Assembly: GCA_025642075.2 (NCBI GenBank)
Contig: JAODUO010000061.1
Coordinates: 615,185-679,184 of the forward strand
Direction of reading: 5' to 3'
Source: Ridgeia piscesae
Lineage: Eukaryota > Annelida > Polychaeta > Sabellida > Siboglinidae
DNA length: 64,000 bases
In this document: positions 42,320 to 55,300 of the stretch, one piece after another
Layout: the number at the start of each line of letters is the position of its first letter
How positions within the stretch are numbered: position 1 is the stretch's first letter
Made by a program: the position numbers and the translations under genes
The notes under the pieces: generated by a model
Databases searched by the model: none
Seen by the model: only the letters and a program-made list of their open reading frames with translations
Told to the model about the DNA's origin: nothing

Positions 42320-43690
42320 TTAAGATTTATTTTTTGTAATGTGTGTTGTGTCTGTGTGTTTTGTTTTGCCTGAATGTGTTTTGTGTGTGTGTTATTAAAA
42401 CTGTTGTGTGGAATACACTAAATACAACTAAACAAGGAAGGAGAGCAGAGGACACGACCATACCCAAATAAGATAGGGCATTTAAGAGAAAGGTGCGAAT
42501 GTTTCCTTGATAAAGTCCATCAACTAAAACTATATCAGCTTTTTTCCAGCTCAGATACATGCGAACAAAATCACGCTTGTTCCATCTTTTATCAAGTTGA
42601 AAGCTACGCCAAGTAATACAATTTAAATTATCGCGATATGTTATGTAGATTGTTCTTCTCGCATGGATCTGATATATCAAACTTAATTATATTTTATTTT
42701 GCCGAAAACGCTGGACCAATATCCCTGTTTGAAAAAATAGAAAAAATCAATATAGACAACATAGCAATACGGCTGTGGTAAATGGGTCCGTCTATATGCC
42801 ATATTTTCTTTTCTTTTTCGTTTTAAATTTGCGAACGAAAAGACAATGTTCGTTTTTCGTTTTCAAGCAAGAGAAATAAAAAACAAAGTCGATTTTCTTT
42901 CTGGGAGTTAGACTGGTTCGGCCGCCTTTACATTTCGGCTAGGCGGTAGATAATGAAGGCTTCGGCGGGACCATTCTGTCGCACAGATGGCGTTTTGAAA
43001 ACAAACTCGATGAAATTGCATCGTCGCAGAAAGGTAAATGACTGTATTACATTTAACATAAATACATAACATACAATTAGTATTTTCAATTACATATTAC
43101 ATGAACGTTTAATGTATGTGGTTATTCTTAATTTGTTCAGTTTAGTGTTTATTAGCTGCCCATCATTATGCATATTTAAAATAACACAAACATGTATCAC
43201 TGTTCTAATTAATTACTATTTTCAAAAGTAATTATTTATTATGAACTATTGGAAAGTGTGTGTGCGCATGCGTGCGAAGCCTCTATGTACACGTGCGTGT
43301 ATGTGCTTTTATTAAGTACAATATTACAACAAATTACTCTTTCTCTCTAAAGCGCTTTCTCCAAAAAAAATATTAGTCAGAGACACATTCAAACGTTTCC
43401 CTAACGAAAATTTGTGAAGGTCTGAGTAACCGGGATGTATATTATAATGTAGTATTTGAGAGATTCTCCGTTTTCCACGTTATATAAACTGGACACTTAC
43501 CTATGGTCACAGTTATTCTGTTTGCTGCCCAAGTTCATAATTCTTAGAGGTTTGTTTGATTTTTACTGGTCATATCCTCACACCTCTAAAGACTATATCT
43601 TCTCTTCAGTTTTAGCAATATCCAATACAAATCTTTGCATTCAAATATGTTTTACATATTATTATAGGTTTTGAAACACTTTCTCGTAAT
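42320..43690. other. Intergenic DNA without recognised content
   Basis: A 117-codon open frame on the minus strand (42327-42680) has no recognisable domain and is not called. Confidence 0.5.
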
Positions 43691-43699
43691 GGTACAATC

Positions 43700-44460
43700 T
43701 CAGTTACATACTTACATATCTCTTTTACCCGTCATCTCAAATGTCATAGAAACCATGATTTATAAATTATTATTGATGTATTTTTACAAAATCAAATATG
43801 TTATCTGATAAGTAGTATTTCCACCTCATCGTTCGAGAGAATATGCTGTTCTGGAAATGGTTGATATGCTTACAACACAAATTGATCAAAACCAGTTACC
43901 TATTCGTGTATTTGTCGCAAGAATCAATTTTTTGATCATTATATGAATTATTTTCTGAAAGCTAGCAGTTGCAGTAATATTTAAATTCATAGATGAAATA
44001 ACTGGATCCTTCACAAGTGACACAAACACAACTACCAGTGAATATTTGATAAATAAAGAACTCGTTCAAATAAACGCATGGGTAAAACTACATAAATTGT
44101 CATTAAGTATTAATAAATCAAAATATATGTTTTGTTTACCCAATAGAATGTTTAAAGAACTAATGCCAAAGACAGATGTGGTAAGTATTGAGAGAGCTTT
44201 CCGTGCATTACATTAGACTCGTATTTAAAGTGGAGTAGACTTTTATATATAAAATAGCAAATAGGTACTCTAGAATAAATGGAATTATAAATAAATTGAG
44301 GTATATTTGTTTTAAAACTGGAATAACAAATACACTATATAATGTTATTGTTAATGTTAATACACTATATAATGTTATTGTTAATAACGTCATTAAGCTG
44401 GGTATACAAATGAAATTGTCAAAGAAAGCTGTAAGAATAATATTTTAAATACATGAAACT
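43700..44460 (+). mobile_element. Decayed LINE reverse-transcriptase fragment
   Basis: Plus-strand frames with stops give SREYAVLEMVDMLTTQIDQN (the stretch before the F-x-D-L-S-K-A-F-D motif, itself largely lost), then EYLINKELVQINAWVKLHKL and LSINKSKYMF, and further scraps to about 44460. At least two deletions or frameshifts. Confidence 0.7.
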
Positions 44461-44982
44461 ATACATTTCAATATAAAAAAGGAAAAGACAGTATACACGG
44501 ACTGCACGCCTATCCGATAGTCGTCCAAATAGTTTCACATGCACTAAAGCAATAAAGCACGAGCTTGCCGACAACGTTCGAACAGAGGTTTACAGAATTG
44601 GTCGCTAAAAACACCCAGTGGCTGACATTTGAATCGCAATCCAAAACAAAGCCAAGAACCACTGGTCTGCGACAGATGTGAAACACGCCCACAGATAATT
44701 AATGTTCATTTCGGACGCGTTCATTGGTACGCATGAATAAAGGGGCAATGCTGTCAGATGAACAACGCACAGAACACGTCACCGGTCCGCCCGCTTTTTC
44801 AGAGAAGCTGATGGCAGAGAAGCTGATGTCCTATCACGGTTTGCCACGTATAACGTATCGATTTTTGTGTGAAAGACTATAACATTCTTCTCCGGAGAGA
44901 AATGTGCTTGTCGATTGGCACATCGCTGTGCGATATTCATTCGACTCACTAGGAGCTGTGTTGGAAAACAGACCTAACAAAA

Positions 44983-45097
44983 ATGTTAAAGCGACGTTTC
45001 AACAGTCTGAACCGACTCCTAACGTCTGTTCGTCTGTGGCGACTTGTCCGATGCCTGATCTTGGCATTGGTCTGCTTTAAGGCTAACAACGCAGAAG
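44983..45097 (+). CDS. LRP-like gene exon 1: signal peptide
   Basis: Begins at ATG 44983: MLKRRFNSLNRLLTSVRLWR, then LVRCLILALVCFKANNAE. A basic n-region, a hydrophobic core (CLILALVCF) and small residues before the exon end make a signal peptide with cleavage near the exon boundary. The donor is GCAGAAG/GTAAGT. The intron is 13.5 kb. Confidence 0.75.
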
Positions 45098-45428
45098 GTA
45101 AGTAATTACATATTTACAAAATACGAATGTTGTATTGAAACTGTCAGAGGTGCTTGACAAAAGATTTATACGACAGTTGCAATTGGGTGATTGGAGAAAT
45201 AACTAAGGCCCCCGTCCCACAACAAAGTTACAGTGGCCATCTTGGATCGTTCAATACTGCCAGCTTTAATTTGGAAGGACGGTCCTGTCCCGTACATGGA
45301 CTGGTAGACTACGAGCTTAATGTTTGGTGTCACGTATACTCAAATATGAAGTTGCTATACCTCGATAATGCACAAAGAGAAGTTGTCTGACCTAATCAAG
45401 TAGTTCATTTCATCCCGTTAATGAAATC

Positions 45429-45502
<74 letters not shown>

Positions 45503-48500
45503 TTTGTAATAATATAGTATTGTTTTTTACATAACTGACAATTTATTCGATCTAGATGTGAAGAGGCATGTGTGGAAAACTGCGGGGCTAGACTTTTAAT
45601 AGTTATAATTATTATATGAAATAATGTATATTTGGTTGCATGCAGTTGCATCTATATACGCATAAGCTATAAGCTAAGCATATGGAGTCCCACAAACAAA
45701 TGTGTTATTACGCCTCACTGCATTGCTGCAGAAAAAACAAGCAATCGTAGTTCGCATGTTGTTTCCGTGATATTCCTACTGTCCGACTCTTCTCTCGGGG
45801 TTGCGTTCACATCATTCAGTTATTTTCTCACATGAATGATGTTCCTCAAGTACTGGACATCTTCTGGCGATTCTACAACTAGGCTGATGCCCGTCTTGTT
45901 GAAAACAGTGAACTGTGTTGGGCTCAGAATGACACAAAATGTTTACGTTTGAAATTCGTGCCCCCGTTTGGCGTCGGTGTACATCTGCGTCATGATCATG
46001 AACTGCCACGTCGGATACGTGGTTAATAGTCATGTTAGGTATTTGCCTCTCATCTTGCGGCCTAGCAGCAATTCCATATGGCTCTTCCCTGTTGTGGGAT
46101 GTTCGATGATCCTGTAGGAAGTCAAGTACTTCCTCGTCTCTTTCCTCCAATCCAGCAATTCCGCATGCGCGATCTGGATGAGCTTGAGGAGTAACGCGTT
46201 CTGGCGTTCTATTTCTCCAGTCGCCTGTGCCTGGTGGTCACTTTGCAAAGCGCGATGTTATGTTGCCTGCGGTAGTCTTGAAATTCATCCGATGCGTAAT
46301 AGCGGCTGTATTAGTCTACCACAGCAAGCAGATCCATTATGTCTACAGCCAGGTCTCTCCATGGTTCATCCGGCAGAGGTGTCAGTGTCAATGTTTCAGG
46401 TGGATTACGTCGTGCGCCACCATCTGACAACAATGACAGCATCTGCAATGAGCTGCAGCTCTGTCCATGCCTGGTCACAATACTTTCGTCATAATATGTT
46501 GTTTCGAACCAACAATGCTCATGTGTCCTTCGTGTGCTCGGTGTCGTGTTTTTTAGCTGGATGAATGATGCGTGTGCGGCGTAACATTTACTGATCTGTG
46601 ACACGTAGCTCTCCTGCGATTGCTGCATATGTAGTCGTCACAGTAGCCGGTTTTGAGGGTTCTGCTCACGTTGTGTAGTTCATCATCAGTGGCTGATACC
46701 TTTCTGTCTAACGACTTTTTTATTTTCTCTCGGTGTCGCATTGATTGCCACAAATCGATTATACTGCTTGACTTCGTGTTTGTGTTCTGGTTCTCCGGCA
46801 TCTATAAATCGTGATAGAGGATCAGCGATGTTATGTGTCTGTTCCCAGAACAGGCATCACATGAGAATTATAGGGTTGCATGCATAATACACAACGCTCA
46901 ATTCTTGAATTGAATTGAGTTGAACTTTATTTCGGTCACAACATACAAATAATTGCACCAGCATACACATGAGTATAAAATGTAACCGTGGAGATCCTCT
47001 AGAACCCCCTGAGGGCTTATACCGAGAACCACCAGAACATAATACTTTATGGACATATTCGTTATTATAAAAGTAAACTAAATATATAAACATGTATAAG
47101 TATCATCATCAGTATCATGAATGATGCTAAATACTTAAATAAGTCTAAAAAATATAAATACTAATAAATAATAATAGAATACTATAACTACGGTACACAT
47201 ACCTGCACACATACATGCAATATCAAGGTAATTTTCAGTAAATTTAAACAGTAGGTACTTATAGTAGATCTGTTTCAGAGTTAAAATGTACTATTTTAGT
47301 GTACATCTGCTGTTTTATAGAACTAATGGCCTACATTCGCATATTCTAATTATTCTAACCAGCAGAATCATATGTGAAGTTTGTGAACCCAAAAAGTATT
47401 CCTAATAAAATATTATTAGGAGTAAATTACAATAACAATGAAAATATTATAACATTACCTACCACTAGAACACTACTGCTACTAATATTACTACTATTAC
47501 ATCATCAGTACCATGAATGATGCTAAATACTTAAATAAGTCTAAAAAATAAAAATACTGATAAATAATAAAAGAATACTATAACTACGGTACATATTCCT
47601 TATAAATGCCTAAATTAACTACGGTACAAAATCCTTATAAATGCCTAAGTTAACTATGGTACAATCATTCTTATAAATGCCTAAGTTACATATCCCATCA
47701 GTAATAACTCCTTTAGCTTACTTTTAAATTATGTTATTGTTCTAAGCTTTCTTAGCTGTTGAGGTAGTGTATTCCAGAAGACTGGACCAGAATAATTTAT
47801 TGTAAACTTTCTGTTGTTTGTTCTTATGTTTTGAATGTAATACCCATTACAATTTCTAAGATTGTGGTTATGAACGTTTTCTGTTCGCTTAAATATAGAA
47901 GACGAAAGCATGACTTATAACAGGAGCCGTACATCGTTTCCAATGGTCTGCGGTCAGTCACATTAAATCAAAACAACTACCAAGAAAGTTCTCGTGCATT
48001 ATTTTAGCATGCGTATACCACCCACCCGGTGCTTAGAATTGGTCCATGCGAGAATACATGATAAACAGTCTGGACACAATTTTGCGTGGTAGCCCAGACT
48101 GTGGTGTTATTTTAAGTGGCGATTTTAATCAATTCAAGGACACTTTTGTACGTAGATATTATGGTTACGAGCAGGTTGTTAAGACTGATACACGTAATGT
48201 TGCAATATTGGGCGAAATGCGGTCTATCGTGTCACCTGTGTACGGCTTACCGTCAGTGATTGATGAACTAGGAACATCAGACCACAAGATGGTATTACTT
48301 GTCCCAGAGTGGTATCCAACATTCGATTCCGGAATGGTCCAGAATTTTTTTACCAGGCGCATGGGTAAAACTGAACGAGCATTGTTTACTGGCACAGATC
48401 AGATGGCAGTATTTGTACACACTGCCTACGTGAGAGGAACAGTTTACGTTTTCCCAAGAAACTGTGGATCATTTATTGGATATATGTTGTCCGTTCAAGA

Positions 48501-51500
48501 CAAAACCAATGGGGGCGTTCCCCAGCGGACTTTGTCAGGGCCAACACACTTTTTAGTCCATATCAATGATTTGCAAACGCCTTGTCCTATTTATAAATAT
48601 ATTAACGACAGCTCTATATATTTGAAATATGCAACCAAGACATGGTATATGTTATCCAGGATTCTGCTGACGTTGTTGAGCAATAGTCGTGTAATAATGA
48701 CATGCGTATCAATGCAATCATGTGATCAAGCGACACTGTGGCAGCTATATATTTGCTCTGTGTTTAACATTGGATTTTACTTATTTCTATGACTGCGACA
48801 CTGGTGAGACTGGAACATCGTTTTGATAACATTACCCTGGATACACGGAACTGTTCTACTGTGTTATCTGTGTTTTATTTGTGTGTATTTATGTGATTTT
48901 TATTCCGATGGTGACTATCTATGGTGACCTACACACGGCAGGAGCTATTCGCGTCTAACAATGCTGCTGTCAGTGACGGCAAGCTACAGCAGCCTTTGTT
49001 CGACGCAATAAAGGATAATGGGATTTGTGCGGTCACGCAAGGATGCAGAGCCGGTCGTAATTGCAATCGCCTACGAACAATACCCAACACGATTGCAAAG
49101 CGGGACTTTAGAAACACTGATGCTGACGCACTACGAAATGACATTACGTCTGTGTGTAGCGACATGTGTGCATCCACAAATGATCGACAAGCTGATGAAT
49201 TGGTACATGTGTATAACACGATTGCCTCGACAAACATGCCCCATGGCGTAACGTGCGGGTACGAGACTCAACCACACACCCCTGGTATGACACTGACATC
49301 GATGTCGCCAGGAATAAAAAGCGAAAACAGGTGAATGTGTGGAGAAGAACAAAAGTGGAGATTCATCGACAATTATACATCACCGCCCGGGATGAATGTA
49401 CTGCGTTGATATCCGCACGCAAAACGGATTAATTTCGAAATCAACTGGAAAAGGCAAGCAACAAAAACATGTTTCGTCTACTGAGATCGCTCGATGGTCA
49501 GCGCGTACAGCAACAAACTGAATTCCGTTTGGCCGCTCAAGAATGCGAACTATTTTCTCGTTTCTTTCGTGGAAAGATTGACAATCTCCTATTAGGTCTG
49601 CAGTATTTCAACGACATCGATAGGCCATCAGACGAACTACCTTGTTTCACTGACTGTATTGATATATCAAACAACACCGAACACAGAGATCACAGCGATA
49701 TGTAGTTCTACTAAGAAAACGCCTCCAAATCAGCTCACTTACAACATCACCAGTATTGTGCCTGCCATCACATGGATTACAAATACTTCCCTGGGCGAGG
49801 GAGTGATGCCGAAGTCGTTGAAGCATGCAATAGTCCGACCACTTTTAAAGAAACCACCACTGGACAAAGACACCAGTGAATAACCTAGCTAAATTATCCA
49901 AAGTAATTGAGAATGTGGTCGCGCTTAGGATAATGACGCACGTATCTGATCAGCAAATGGTTGAGTGCTTTCAGTCTGCGTATCGGGAAAAAACATTCGA
50001 CAGAAACTGCGCTGCTGTATGTTACAAGTGCCGTCAAAACAGCAATGGACAAAAAACAAGGAACCATCTTGCTTGGTGTGGCTACTATTACGGCTTCGCT
50101 TTGTGTTCAGTGTCTTTGCGTTTGCATTGATAGGCACCTTGATATGAGAAGCAAGTGTCGAAAACTATCCAGTGCTTGCTCTTTCTACCTGCGAAACATT
50201 AATCAAATTAGCCGCTTTCTCCCCAGACCAACAAAGGAACGCGTTGTCAATGCCATTATCACACCACGGCTTGACTACTGTAATGCGCTCTGATACGGTA
50301 CGTCTGCAGTTAACATCGCCCGTCTACAGCGAATACAAAACATGGCTGCAAGGTTGATTATGCGTAGCCCTCGTAGCGCAGTGCCACACCGTTGCTACGC
50401 GAACTCCACTGGCTTCCCTTGGTGTGCAGAGTTGATTCCAAGCTACTTGTATTCACTTACAAAGCCATGCACAACGACGCGCCAGTGTATTTATGTGAAC
50501 TCGTGTGCCCGCATCAACCGACAAGAACACTGCGCTCTGTGAACAATAACATGTTAGAAGTGAAGCGTACCCGTACCAAAGCTGGAGACTGCTCGTTCGC
50601 TGTCGTTTCTGCGTCCCTGTGGAACAATTTACCAACGGTCATTAAGACTTGTGACAATCTGACCAGCTTCAAACGTCCTACTGAAGAGACATTTTTGTCG
50701 TATCGCATATTAGTGTAATTCGACATGAACATTATTCATTTTTACTAGATTATTTGGTAATATTATCAATACATAATTATACACTTATTTATTGACATTA
50801 TTGTTACGTAATTATTATTATTATTATTTTACAGTCTTAACATATACAAAACTAGTTATTACTAATCATAATTATACCTATACCGTCATTTATCAGTCTC
50901 ACTGCAATGTAGTTATACACTAGACCGTTTATTATGTGTTTTTATGACTGATACGTAATTTATTTATATATTTAAAAGTGCTACGCTATTTAACATCGTA
51001 CTAATTTTATTTATTTATATACCTATACAATTTTTTTTACATTTATTTAAAAACACTAGTATTTGTCTTATTGTATACATATTTTTTATGTCTTTTAAAT
51101 TGTAATATGTTGTGAAGCGCCACGAACGATTATGGATGTGGCGCTATACCAAATAAATATATTATTATTATTAATAAGTCTAAGACCAAATAAATGTTTC
51201 ATGAAGCAACAGAACATTTGTAGATTTTTTGCCATATATTTATAAGGTTCTCGGTGTAACTACATCACCTGACTTGATTTGGAATGCACAGGTAGATCAA
51301 ATAATTTCAAAGGCAAGAAAGAGAGTGTAAATGATTTATCAGTTGGAACGTGCTGGCATCAACCAAAACGATTTGATTAGAATTTATGTATCTGTAATTA
51401 GACCTGTAGTCGAATATGCGTGCCATGTATGGCATACGAACTTACCTAAATATTTATCGGACAACATAGGAATAATTCATAAATGGTGTCTCAAACCTAT

Positions 51501-52241
51501 ATTTCCAGGTTATCCGTACGAAAATATCCTGCAGATGGTAAACCTGCCGACCTTGCACCGCAGACGCGATGAATTCTGTAGAGCGTATTTCGCTAAAATT
51601 AAGAGTAGTGATCACAAACTGAATGCGTTCGTACCAAATGGTCGATGTATGCCTTGAGGTTGTATAACAAGTTACCTATCCCAAGGGCAAAAACTAATCG
51701 CTAAAAAAATTCCTTAATTCCGTGGTGTTTAGAGCATTTTCAGATCGGCTAGTAATGGACATGTATTTTTAACAGACAGTTAAATTTGATTTTACTTTTT
51801 TTAATTTATTTTATAACAATGTTTATGTAAAGTATAATTTATTTTAATATATCTGTTTTAAATTTAGTACGTAGGTTTCTATTGATGATTTTAATTTTTA
51901 ACTAGATATGCTAACATTGTACATTAATATGTTATTGTATGGAACTGTTGATTATGGTATAAATGTACATGTACAATCCAACTGTAAAGTTGCCATAATA
52001 ATAAATTTATCTTATCTAAGACCAAACGTCATGCCTTAGACAAAACAGGGAGTTTCTCACAGGCCCAAACAATCCCCAGGCATATTGTATTGGCCCAGTG
52101 CTGGGGCACAAAAGGTCCAACATTGGCCCAGTTCTGGTAGGGTTTACTAGCCCAGTACTGTACCTGTAATGGCATGCTGTACTGACACGATACAGGCCCA
52201 ATACTGCTCCGGTATGTTATAGAAACATGGAGATCGTTAAC

Positions 52242-52339
<98 letters not shown>

Positions 52340-55300
52340 TCTTCAGTAGTTCTCACTCTGACGTTGACTCTCGTGTGTCCCTTTTCATCAAACAACTATT
52401 ATTACTAGTCTAAAAAGGAATTAAATAAGGAAATCTAACCGAATGTTTGTGTAACTGAAATGCTCACCACTATCAAAGTAATTGTTCAACTATTATTATA
52501 TTTATTAGATTACTTCACTTTTATATGTTTTATATGTTGGTTGAACGAATGAAGAATTTTTTTAAGTATAATCAGTAAGGTTACTTTGTTAATTTAATTG
52601 GTTATGATTATGAAATGACTTTTATTTTAACAAATGTATTCAAATACGAGTATGATTACCCCAACTCTGACTCCAATTACTCCGATTCACCTTACTAAAT
52701 ACTAGCTAAATATTCTAGACTTGCTGATCCTGATGTTGGTCCAACAAATACCAACACACATCTTTGTCCTTTTACTTTGAACCTCGTTTGTTTGGATAAT
52801 ATAAATAAAATGCTTTTTGTTGCCTGTCGTAGCTCACTACAAATACAATATAGTAGGAAAGCATTACAAGACTAGTCATGGAACAGAAATCAAATGTATT
52901 TTGTTCAGGGTACAAACATATAACCTATGTAGAACATCACCGGACACTAAACCTCCATTTTGGATTAAGCTTGGTTAAAATAATGTTCATGAATATGTTA
53001 TCAAATTAATGCAAATAAAAAAGCAGGCAAATAGTTTTATCTAGATGTATTGTCAATAAAACATAGTAGGAGTCATAGCTAATCAAACTTACCAAACGAG
53101 CTGTCACTAATGTAACAATATCTTGACAAGACAAGAAGACAACATTTAATAAAAACGTGTTCAACATTGCCTGCATGGGGACTGTGTGCTCATAAAGATG
53201 CAACCACAGCACCATTATTGAGACACTAACAATCTGGGTCAGGGAAGGGTAACTGGAAGTAATGGCTGTGTAACATTACGGTAGCACTGTAGTCTACAAA
53301 TACTGATACACCTCGATCTTTTTACATTATTATAAATGTGTAGCCGTTTCTACTAAGGATTGCGTGCATGGCTGATGTACCTATACCAGTTAGACAGTGT
53401 CTATTACCCGGTCTAGACACTTCAATATTGTTCCCAGATGTGTCTGTATCTTATTTCTCAATTAAAACAAAGCTGGTGCAATCGTACGCAGGTGTGTCAT
53501 TGGTCGGCAGGAATGCAAGGCCATCGAGCATCACACGGGTATCGCGAAAGTTGTTGTCTGTCGCAGCAAGCCCAATCTCTTGAATTTTCCACCATGTGCT
53601 CTGTGTCAAGCGATAAAAACAGAACTTCACCTGTACGCCAGTTCGAAATCAATTGTGACAACATCAAGATCAGTTCACATATGGTTTCTGTTTTTCTCTC
53701 AAGAGATACATACACCATTCATGATATAGTCACCTTTCCCAGTGACACATTAATCACATAGAGCTGTAAGAATCGTGGTGGAACCATTGCAAAGTATAAG
53801 TAAATGTCCCACTTACCTGCAACAGTGAAGCGGTAGATATTATTTTCTGTTGTGTAGGCAATAATTATGTGTATCGTTCGGGGACTATTGCTGAAGAATA
53901 GGTCCTGGTCTTCCTGTTGCCCTAGGGTGTGGGTCTAAGGAGGAACAATGTGTAGATTCACCAAACTGGTTGATTTAGCCTGGTACTCTTGTGTGTTGTT
54001 TCTGCAACCGTGTGCTTACGTGTGTCGACATTCGAATCGCCTCAGCTGCATTTGTCAGTGTTGTGATGTCAATGTAAATACGAGCATTACTTGCAGCTCC
54101 TCGTATTTCGGTAGTACACTAGAAATGTGTGTTGAGTGTTTCTATGGGCATCTTAATGCCCTATAAAAAGCTACGTGTCCACATTGTTTTCTAACAACTA
54201 TTTAGTAACATGTTGGTTGTCTATAATTTTGCATAGTCCGATATATCTTAGGGTATTGTCACTGTACACAAGATAACTTTAGCTGTCTGTTCTTTTGTAA
54301 AGTCACCTCAGGTCCTACCCAAAAAGCTAAATGTTCACATTTTGCTGGTTTATGCCTAGACTTGCAGCTGGCAGATGTGCAAGAGGATACAACACAAAAT
54401 TTCACTGGGAACCACTCAAACGATCCATTACTGAGAATGACGCTGCGTTCAAAGTGATTGTAAAACTTCTCTATCAGTGAAACAATCTTTAGAGGTATTC
54501 CACACGATCTTAGAATATTCCAAAGGGTGTCGTGGTGGATACTGTCAAAGGCCTTTTTGAAATCGATGAAGTTGGTATACATTGGGCAGTTCCATTGTAG
54601 AGTCTGCTCTATGATGTTTCTCAATGCAAACATCTGATCAGTGCATCTTATTCTCTTCCGGAATCCCACTTGTTCTTGCCGCAGCTTCTTGTCAATAGAT
54701 GTATCGATTCTTCCAAGAAGGATTCTACTGAAAACTTTGCTGGGGATAGACAAGAGTGTGATTCATCCCCAGTTGTCAAAAGAAAGGTTGAAGCTTGCTT
54801 TTCTTGGGGAGCTATATAATGAGTCCGTTCGCCCAGTCATTTGGGATAGTTTCTTTGTCCCAAATGGACTTGAACAATTCAGATTGGACTCTGGTAGCTA
54901 GTGCTAAGGTCGGCCTTTAACTAGTGCTGGTTCGATATTCGATATATCGAAGTATCGCGATATTTGCGAAAGTTCGATACCGATACTTAGAGGTACCGCG
55001 ATACTTCGATATTTCTGGTATCGAACGCCCACTGTTCGATAGCTTCGATACTTTCGATACCTTCGATACCTACGATACCTTTGATACCTTCGATATTTCG
55101 ATACTTTGACATCGAGTCCATTCGACAACGTCGATGCGAAGGCGCAACATGGACATCGTTGTCGATGACGTCTTCGTTTACGGGAGCTACCACTACAGCT
55201 AGCGCTTCGCTGCCTAACTTGACTTAGACGTGGTTGTTTAAACAATAATATAAAATCAAATATGAATTGTTTTCTAAAACTGTATTGTATAATAACTGTT

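Noticed and set aside
42327..42680. 117-codon minus-strand open frame
   Set aside because: No recognisable domain, no splice or promoter context, and A+T-rich chance frames of this size occur throughout.
45154..45390. 78-codon plus-strand open frame just after LRP exon 1
   Set aside because: It follows a good exon 1 donor, has no hydrophobic or propeller pattern, and the next real exon in phase is at 58610.
54904..55245. Minus-strand frame with YRRYRRYRRYR repeats
   Set aside because: This is the TTCGATACC subterminal repeat of the hAT-like element read in frame.
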